Positions 14,996 through 19,466 of a stretch of DNA of 19,466 nucleotides are shown piece after piece (the first letter of the stretch is position 1; each line of letters opens with the position of its first letter). The notes under the pieces are model-generated. The model made no database searches and had not been told where the DNA came from. It saw only the letters and a program-made list of their open reading frames with translations. The stretch spans positions 1-19,466 of the forward strand of contig WTKI01000233.1 of the NCBI GenBank assembly GCA_011524425.1. The letters are read 5' to 3'. The DNA is from Altererythrobacter sp. (lineage in GTDB: Bacteria; Pseudomonadota; Alphaproteobacteria; Sphingomonadales; Sphingomonadaceae). The position numbers and the translations under genes were made by a program.

Positions 14996-15952
14996 ATGGA
15001 CGAAAGCAGCTTTAGCGAAACGATTATCATTGGCGCAGGCATGGCAGGCCTTGCTTGCGCACACGCGCTGCGGTCAGCAGGACGCCCAGCGAAATTGTTC
15101 GATAAAGGCAGGGGGCCAGGCGGGCGAATGGCAACCCGGCGCGTCGATCGCGAAAGCGGACAGCTCTACTTCGATCATGGCGCCCAATTCTTCACTGCGC
15201 GCGATCCTGTCTTCCAGCAACGCGTTCTGGATTGGGAACAAGCCGGAGCAGTGGCGAAATGGCCAGCAATCGGGGCGGATGCCTGGGTCGGCACGCCGGG
15301 CATGAACGGCCCTCTCAAGGCCATGGCAGCGCCGCTGGATGTCACTTGGAGCGCTCGCATTGATGCGGTGCGAAAGTCTGATGAGCATTGGCAGGTCGAG
15401 ATTGAGGGAGAGCTCCATTCTTGCACGCATCTCCTGATAGCGATCCCGCCTGAGCAAGTTGGAGACTTGCTTGAAGATGCAGCGCCTGAACTTGCTGAAA
15501 CGGCCAGACAGGTTCAGTCACGGCCTTGCTGGACAGTTATGGCGCATTTTGAGCAGCCAATCGGCATTTCCTCTGACTTTGTTCGTAGCGACACAGGCGC
15601 GATTGCCTGGGCTGCGAGAAATGGCGCTAAGCCGGGTCGGACCGGAAGCGAAAGCTGGGTTTTGCAAGCGTCAGCCGCCCGCTCGCAAGAAGCGCTGGAA
15701 CTGGAAAAGGACGAAGCGGCAAAATTGTTGCTCGCTGAATTCTTCGAGCAGAATGGCTTGGACGCGCAAGCGCCTGCGCATCTAACAGCACATCGCTGGC
15801 GTTATGCCTTGCCGAAAGTGGAGGAATCCCCGGTTGCACTCTGGAATGCGGACAAGCGCATCGGGCTTGCCGGGGACTGGCTTCACAGCCCTCGCGTAGA
15901 GGGCGCGTGGTTGTCCGGCACTAGGCTTGCGAGCTTGATGATCGGATCCTGA
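14996..15952 (+). CDS. Renalase-like FAD/NAD(P)-binding oxidoreductase
   Basis: The protein has 318 residues, the size of bacterial renalases. The N-terminal Rossmann motif GAGMAG (13-18) sits in ETIIIGAGMAGLACAHALRS. FDKGRGPGGRMATRR and LYFDHGAQFFTARDP follow, a pattern typical of the renalase/COG3380 group of amine-oxidase-fold flavoproteins. The C-terminal FAD-binding segment is IGLAGDWLHSPRVEGAWLSG. Known bacterial renalases oxidise mis-reduced isomers of beta-NAD(P)H; whether this one does is unknown. It is co-directional with egtBD and 42 bp from egtD, so probably in the same operon. No Shine-Dalgarno is visible because a hairpin abuts the start. Confidence 0.87.
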   Translation: MDESSFSETIIIGAGMAGLACAHALRSAGRPAKLFDKGRGPGGRMATRRVDRESGQLYFDHGAQFFTARDPVFQQRVLDWEQAGAVAKWPAIGADAWVGTPGMNGPLKAMAAPLDVTWSARIDAVRKSDEHWQVEIEGELHSCTHLLIAIPPEQVGDLLEDAAPELAETARQVQSRPCWTVMAHFEQPIGISSDFVRSDTGAIAWAARNGAKPGRTGSESWVLQASAARSQEALELEKDEAAKLLLAEFFEQNGLDAQAPAHLTAHRWRYALPKVEESPVALWNADKRIGLAGDWLHSPRVEGAWLSGTRLASLMIGS

Positions 15953-15997
15953 TCTGCCGGCGTGGACGGTGCGTCTGAACCTCCCTATATTGCCTGT

Positions 15998-16669
15998 ATG
16001 AGTTTGGAGAACCTCTGGAACAACATCATTGCCGCAATTGCGGCGATTCCGCGTTCAGAGCTTCTCATTGCCGTGTTGGTCGTGGTTATCATTGGCTGGA
16101 TTGGCGCTGTTCTGGCACGTCGGGGAATGCGTTTTGGCAGGTTCGTACGCGGAGCGAGCACTTTTGTGCTGGTCGGAATACTCGTTGTTGTTGTCCTGCA
16201 ATTATCACGGCTTGATCCGAGACTCGAAGTCGCTGTTCCGCAAATCGGTCTGCCAGAGCAGGTTGTTGAAGGCGGAGAAACACGCATTCCCTTGGCGCGC
16301 GACGGGCATTTCTGGCTGCGGGCGGAACTCAATGGAGCGCCTGCCAATTTTCTGGTCGATACAGGTGCGACGCTGACGGCCGTCTCTTCAGGCCTTGCAG
16401 AGCGCGCAGGGCTGGAGCCGAGGCGAGGGGGCCTGCCGGTAACTGTAGGAACAGCAAACGGACCTGTCGCCGCCGAGCTTGCAACGGCGGAAGAGCTAAG
16501 GTTCGGTAATGTCTCGGCACGCGGGCTGGATGTGGTGATAGCGCCTACTTTGGGTGACACCAATGTAGTGGGCATGAACCTGCTTTCGAGACTCGCTTCG
16601 TGGCGCGTGGAAGGGGACACGATGATCCTTGTCCCTGCCAATCCTCAAACACCTTTGGAAACCCAGTAG
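15998..16669 (+). CDS. Membrane-anchored retropepsin-like aspartic protease (TIGR02281/clan AA)
   Basis: The protein has 223 residues with two hydrophobic helices (about 21-40 and 52-69). A single-domain aspartic protease follows, with the active-site motif FLVDTGATLTAVSSGLAERAGL (D121-T-G) and the later hydrophobic-glycine segment VVGMNLLSRL. Only one DTG is present, so it would work as a homodimer. The protease domain is probably periplasmic. ATG 15998 is chosen because it starts just before the hydrophobic region; the frame extends upstream to 15962. No clear Shine-Dalgarno is seen. Substrate unknown. It is followed by a strong terminator. Confidence 0.88.
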   Translation: MSLENLWNNIIAAIAAIPRSELLIAVLVVVIIGWIGAVLARRGMRFGRFVRGASTFVLVGILVVVVLQLSRLDPRLEVAVPQIGLPEQVVEGGETRIPLARDGHFWLRAELNGAPANFLVDTGATLTAVSSGLAERAGLEPRRGGLPVTVGTANGPVAAELATAEELRFGNVSARGLDVVIAPTLGDTNVVGMNLLSRLASWRVEGDTMILVPANPQTPLETQ

Positions 16670-16684
16670 ACTCTCAATAGGAGC

Positions 16685-16730
16685 AGTGGACCAGTGCTTG
16701 GCTAGCGTCCAAGCATTGTGCCACTTTTTT
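16685..16730 (+). terminator. Strong intrinsic terminator between the aspartic protease and SDR genes
   Basis: An interrupted hairpin is seen: outer stem AGTGG/CCACT (16685-16689 with 16721-16725), a 2x2 mismatch, and inner stem CAGTGCTTGG/CCAAGCATTG (16692-16701 with 16709-16718, one G-T pair) over the 7-nt loop CTAGCGT. Six T residues follow at 16725-16730. This is a textbook rho-independent terminator on the plus strand. Unusually, its T-run ends only 13 bp before the SDR start. Confidence 0.8.
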
Positions 16731-16743
16731 GTGGGAGACTATG

Positions 16744-17505
16744 ATGCAGGACTTATTCGATCTGACTGGCAAAGTGGCGGTTGTTACGGGCGCTGGCAGA
16801 GGCATTGGCGAAGGTATTGCAACCCTTCTCGCTGAAGCTGGCGCAGACGTGGTTTGTGCAGCACGCAGCAATGATCAAATCGACCATACGGCTAAGCTGA
16901 TCAACGAAAGCAATTCCGGCGGCAGAGCGATTTCGCACAAGACAGATGTCTCCAGCGCTGAAGACATGGCAGCCCTGGCTGCGCGTGCAGTGGACGAATT
17001 TGGCGGGCTGGATATCTGGGTCAACAATGCTGGCGGGTCTTTGGTCTCCGCACCGTTGGCAGAGCTTGATCCGGCAGAATGGGACAAGACCCTGGCGGTC
17101 AATCTGAGCTCTATATTCTACAGCGTCAAAGCCGCGGTTCCGCATTTGCGTGACAAGAGTGCGATGGTGAATATCTCTTCGCTTGCCGGGCTCGAGCCGT
17201 TTCCCGGCAGCGCTCATTACAGTGCCGCAAAAGCCGGTGTGAACATGCTGACGAAGACATTGTCGATGGAGCTCGGTCCGAAAACCCGAGTGAACACGAT
17301 TATGCCGGGTTTCATTCCAACTGACACTGTGAAGAAAGCGCTCAGCATGGAAGATGAGGACTTTATCCAGCTGGAAAAGGATCTGAATTTACCTGCGGGC
17401 CGTTTGGGTACACCGCAAGATATTGCCGGACTTGTCCTCTACCTCGTTTCGCCAGTGTCGGAATGGATCACAGGCCAGTCCATCGCGATGGCTGGCAAGC
17501 CTTAA
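16744..17505 (+). CDS. Short-chain dehydrogenase/reductase (classical SDR)
   Basis: The protein has 253 residues. The cofactor motif TGAGRGIG is at 15-22, NNAG at 94-97, and the catalytic triad is S146, Y159, K163 (NISSLAG... HYSAAKAG). PGFIPTD and the C-terminal SEWITGQSIAMAGKP fit the classical SDR fold. It is a cytoplasmic NAD(P)(H)-dependent oxidoreductase; the substrate cannot be told. ATG 16744 is preferred because GTGGGAG ends 6 bases upstream; the adjacent ATG 16741 is possible. The gene sits just behind an intrinsic terminator, so it needs either read-through or a promoter within the preceding hairpin region. Confidence 0.92.
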   Translation: MQDLFDLTGKVAVVTGAGRGIGEGIATLLAEAGADVVCAARSNDQIDHTAKLINESNSGGRAISHKTDVSSAEDMAALAARAVDEFGGLDIWVNNAGGSLVSAPLAELDPAEWDKTLAVNLSSIFYSVKAAVPHLRDKSAMVNISSLAGLEPFPGSAHYSAAKAGVNMLTKTLSMELGPKTRVNTIMPGFIPTDTVKKALSMEDEDFIQLEKDLNLPAGRLGTPQDIAGLVLYLVSPVSEWITGQSIAMAGKP

Positions 17506-17526
17506 AACGGAGGGCAAGGTGAAAAG

Positions 17527-17601
17527 TGGCTGGGGTGGCAGGATTCGAACCTGCGCATGCCGGTACCAAAAACCGGTGCCTTACCGCTTGGCTACACCCC
17601 A
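17527..17601 (-). tRNA. tRNA-Gln (anticodon TTG), CCA encoded
   Basis: The reverse strand starts at 17601 with acceptor arm TGGGGTG, pairing with CACCCCA at 17537-17531. The D-arm region is AGCCAAGCGGTAAGGC. The anticodon stem is CCGGT/ACCGG around the loop TTTTGGT (anticodon TTG), and the T-arm contains GGTTCGAATCC. The discriminator is G and CCA is encoded at 17529-17527. The sequence closely follows E. coli tRNA-Gln(TTG). Total length is 75 nt. Confidence 0.97.
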
Positions 17602-17643
17602 GCAAACGCGCCCACCGAATGGATTTTCGGACGCGGGGCGCTT

Positions 17644-17671
17644 CCTATAGCGCCTAACGAAGCGTTGTGAA
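17644..17671 (-). promoter_or_regulatory. Candidate sigma-70-type promoter for tRNA-Gln
   Basis: On the minus strand TTCACA (17671-17666; one mismatch to TTGACA) and TATAGG (17649-17644; two mismatches to TATAAT) are separated by 16 bp. Transcription would begin near 17637, leaving a leader of about 36 nt before the tRNA. Confidence 0.45.
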
Positions 17672-17719
17672 GAGGGTTCCGAACTCTAATTGGGGGCAAT
17701 CGGGTGCCGGAACCCTTTT
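17670..17719. terminator. Long inverted repeat after the GST gene, candidate terminator
   Basis: AAGAGGGTTCCG (17670-17681) and CGGAACCCTTTT (17708-17719) form a 12-bp stem with one G-T pair and a 26-nt loop. It starts 2 bp beyond the GST stop on the minus strand. The only T-run (TTTT, 17716-17719) lies on the plus strand end, so its action as a minus-strand terminator is uncertain; it may block read-through into tRNA-Gln. It overlaps the candidate tRNA -35 box by two bases. Confidence 0.4.
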
Positions 17720-17721
17720 GG

Positions 17722-18576
17722 TCAGTATTTCTTGCCTTCAAAATCAGCTGGAGAGTGGCGTTCTAGCAGCTTTTCGTCCTCTTCACCCAAAGCCTTATTG
17801 ACGATGCGGCCACGCCGCACGCCCGGGCGGGCGGCAATCTCGTCGACCCAGCGTTTTACGTTTGTGTATTCGTCGATCGAGAGGAAAATGTTCGCATCAT
17901 TGTACATTTGACCGGTGGTGAACGGGGCAAGCCAAGGGAAGGTCGCCATGTCAGCGATCGTATAGTCGTCGCCCGCTAGAAACCGGGTTTCAGCGAGGCG
18001 CTTGTCAGCTACGTCGAACAGACGCTTGGTTTCCATAGAATAGCGATTGATCGGATATTCGTATTTCTCCGGCGCGTAAGCGTAAAAGTGACCAAAGCCG
18101 CCGCCTATAAATGGTGCGCTGCCTACCTGCCAGAACAGCCAGCTTAGCGTTTCTGCGCGCGTTGCGGCATCGGTTGGCAGAAAGGCGTCAAACTTCTCTG
18201 CCAAATGCATCAGGATTGCGCCGGATTCAAACACGCGGACAGGTTCCGGTCCGCTGCGATCAACCAGAGCGGGAATTTTGGAATTGGGATTGATACCTAC
18301 AAAGCCGCTGGTGAACTGGTCTTGGTCCATAATGTTGATGGTGTAGGCATCATACTCAGCGCCCGCGTGACCAGCCTCGACCAGTTCTTCCAGCATGATC
18401 GTCACTTTGACGCCGTTGGGGGTAGCAAGGGAGTAGAGCTGCAGCGGATTGTCGCCAACAGGCAGTTCCTTTTGAGTACGCGCACCTGCTGTCGGACGGT
18501 TGATGCCAGTAAACCGGCCCGCTTCATCGCTGTCGAAAGTCCAGACTGCTGGCGGCGTGTAAGTGGGATCAGCCAT
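17722..18576 (-). CDS. yghU: YghU-type glutathione S-transferase (disulfide-bond reductase)
   Basis: The protein has 284 residues and follows E. coli YghU almost end to end: INRPTAGARTQKELPVGDNPLQLYSLATPNGVKVTIMLEEL, FVGINPNSKIPALVDRSG, RVFESGAILMHLAEKF, LFWQVGSAPFIGGGFGHFYAYAP, FLAGDDYTIADMATFPWL and PGVRRGRIVN. It has a thioredoxin-like N-terminal domain followed by an all-helical C-terminal domain. YghU-class (nu) enzymes bind two glutathione molecules and show organic peroxidase and disulfide-reductase activity in the cytoplasm. ATG 18576 is supported by AAGGA about 11 bases upstream and by full-length homology. Divergent from the HTH-NAD synthetase frame. Confidence 0.94.
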   Translation of the reverse strand: MADPTYTPPAVWTFDSDEAGRFTGINRPTAGARTQKELPVGDNPLQLYSLATPNGVKVTIMLEELVEAGHAGAEYDAYTINIMDQDQFTSGFVGINPNSKIPALVDRSGPEPVRVFESGAILMHLAEKFDAFLPTDAATRAETLSWLFWQVGSAPFIGGGFGHFYAYAPEKYEYPINRYSMETKRLFDVADKRLAETRFLAGDDYTIADMATFPWLAPFTTGQMYNDANIFLSIDEYTNVKRWVDEIAARPGVRRGRIVNKALGEEDEKLLERHSPADFEGKKY

Positions 18577-18607
18577 TATATTCGCATTCCTTCTAAGAGC
18601 ATTTGAT

Positions 18608-18624
18608 TGCTAGTTTCGCTAGCA
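18608..18624. promoter_or_regulatory. Inverted repeat in the 5' region of the GST gene
   Basis: TGCTAG-TTTCG-CTAGCA is a perfect 6-bp dyad 31 bp upstream of the GST start, in the 163-bp divergent gap. It could be an operator or leader hairpin for the GST gene. I see no clear -35/-10 pair for this gene. Confidence 0.3.
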
Positions 18625-18712
18625 GGTTTGGATCGGTTACGGAAACAGCGCTTTGCATGGTGAAATGATCCCGCGCGGTCTTTCAAGCGCAGCCAAACAG
18701 GGCTTGCGTATT

Positions 18713-18729
18713 GTATCCTTATAGGATAC
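18713..18729. promoter_or_regulatory. Palindrome immediately upstream of the HTH-NAD synthetase frame (candidate operator)
   Basis: GTATCC-TTATA-GGATAC is a perfect 6-bp inverted repeat with a 5-bp AT-rich centre, ending 10 bp before the ATG at 18740. Size and symmetry fit a dimeric Cro/XRE-type regulator. Weak -10-like hexamers (TATAGG 18720-18725, GATACT 18725-18730) overlap it, so binding would cover the promoter. There is no Shine-Dalgarno between it and the ATG, which suggests a leaderless or near-leaderless message. Confidence 0.5.
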
Positions 18730-18739
18730 TAATTGGGCC

Positions 18740-19466
18740 ATGCACAAAGCTGGTGAGAAAATACGCGCTTGGCGCGAGGCGCAGAACCCTCCTTTATCTG
18801 CCGAGGAGTTTGGAGTGCAGTTTGGTGCTCCGAAGCCTTGGCCTAGCAGGACGGTTTATGGCTGGGAAGCGAAGGGGAAAATCGCTCGTGCTCCTGTGCA
18901 ACAGCGGTTGGCTCAGCTTGGAATTTGCCAGCCAAATGATTGGGTTACGCCGATAGGGGCGGGCGGAGAAGCTGCAGAAGTGCAGGCTTTTAGCACGCAA
19001 AGTAGGCAGCAAACCGGTAAGGAAGGCGAGCATCCGTTTTTCGATTTGCATACACATGGTTTTGTCCGCGTCGCGACCAGCACACCCAAGGTCCGGACAG
19101 CCGATATAGCTTACAATGCAAAAGGGATACTCGAACAGGCAAAGATCGCTGAGGAGCGTCATGTCGACCTGTTGCTCTATCCCGAGCTTTCGCTGTCTTC
19201 TTACGCTCTTGATGATTTGCATTTGCAGTCGGCCCTGCTCGACAGTGTCGAGCAAAACCTCTCAATGATCGTTCAGGCGAGCAGTGACCTTGCAGTCGTT
19301 CTTGTCATCGGCGCTCCGCTGCGCCGCAATGGACGCATCTACAATTGCGCCGTTGTGATATCGCGGGGGCAGATCCTTGGTGTGGTTCCCAAGAGCTTCC
19401 TCCCGAACTATCGCGAGTTTTACGAAAAGCGCTGGTTCGCTCACGGGCGCAATTGCATTGGCTTGA
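18740..19466 (+). CDS. nadE: XRE-like HTH domain fused in frame to glutamine-dependent NAD+ synthetase (N-terminal part; cut by window end)
   Basis: One frame runs from ATG 18740 to the window end (242 codons) without a stop. Residues 5-65 form a Cro/XRE-like helix-turn-helix: GEKIRAWREAQ, SAEEFGVQFG, SRTVYGWEAKGKI and VQQRLAQLG. A linker of about 30 residues (69-97) leads to HPFFDLHTHGFVRVATSTPK, the usual start of the glutaminase domain of two-domain NAD+ synthetases. The nitrilase-type catalytic Glu (E149 in YPELSLSSYALDDL) and Lys (K218 in VVPKSFLPNYREFYEKRWF) are visible; the catalytic Cys and the synthetase domain lie beyond the window. The enzyme part would make NAD+ from deamido-NAD+, ATP and glutamine. 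An internal GTG at 18980 could start a synthetase without the HTH. A sequencing error joining two genes is not excluded. Confidence 0.8.
   Translation, partial: MHKAGEKIRAWREAQNPPLSAEEFGVQFGAPKPWPSRTVYGWEAKGKIARAPVQQRLAQLGICQPNDWVTPIGAGGEAAEVQAFSTQSRQQTGKEGEHPFFDLHTHGFVRVATSTPKVRTADIAYNAKGILEQAKIAEERHVDLLLYPELSLSSYALDDLHLQSALLDSVEQNLSMIVQASSDLAVVLVIGAPLRRNGRIYNCAVVISRGQILGVVPKSFLPNYREFYEKRWFAHGRNCIGL

Noticed and set aside
14408..15064. A 218-residue minus-strand frame antisense to egtD
   Set aside because: Shadow of egtD with no Shine-Dalgarno and no recognisable domain.
14592..15305. A 237-residue plus-strand frame across the egtD-flavoprotein junction
   Set aside because: It overlaps two well-supported genes in another frame and has no conserved motif.
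1..19466. Mobile elements, CRISPR arrays, toxin-antitoxin modules and phage genes
   Set aside because: No transposase, integrase, terminal repeats, regularly spaced repeats or toxin-like small gene pairs were seen. The lone XRE-like HTH at 18740 is in frame with NadE rather than next to a toxin.

Overview
The window looks like chromosomal DNA from an alphaproteobacterium of the Sphingomonadales, most likely Erythrobacteraceae-like. I infer this from protein style and gene content: MucR/Ros zinc-finger regulator, Mur-like Fur with HHDHLIDVETG, a class II DAHP synthase and a two-domain glutamine-dependent NAD+ synthetase. The DNA is moderately GC-rich. Genes are tightly packed and the longest gap without a gene is about 160 bp. 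I see no insertion sequence, phage, integrase or CRISPR array.

Layout. 1-2477 (+): 3' end of phoH, ybeY, a cytosolic CBS/CorC-type protein, and a LysR regulator preceded by a perfect palindrome. 2493-6809 (-): a seven-gene strand running nfu, RutE-like nitroreductase, tsaB, rimI, mucR, fur, plsC, with several overlaps. 6925-9882 (+): a large secreted M16 zinc peptidase divergent from nfu. 10014-12600 (+): class II DAHP synthase and a membrane-anchored GGDEF protein. 12735-15952 (+): ergothioneine genes egtB and egtD followed by a renalase-like flavoprotein. 15998-17505 (+): a membrane-anchored retropepsin-like aspartic protease, a strong intrinsic terminator, and an SDR oxidoreductase. 17527-18576 (-): tRNA-Gln(TTG) and a YghU-type glutathione transferase. 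18740-end (+): an open reading frame cut by the window edge.

The most unusual item is this last frame. It reads without a stop from an N-terminal XRE/Cro-like helix-turn-helix domain (about 65 residues) through a short linker into the nitrilase-type glutaminase domain of an NAD+ synthetase. A perfect inverted repeat, GTATCC-N5-GGATAC, lies 10 bp before its start. If real, this would be a DNA-binding regulator fused to the last enzyme of NAD+ synthesis. It would resemble NadR of enterobacteria in concept but use different domains, and the palindrome would be a candidate autoregulatory operator. A second theme is low-molecular-weight thiol and redox chemistry: an egtB-egtD pair whose EgtB has the Tyr-Tyr pair of cysteine-using (type II) sulfoxide synthases, a co-directional FAD enzyme, and a GSH transferase nearby.
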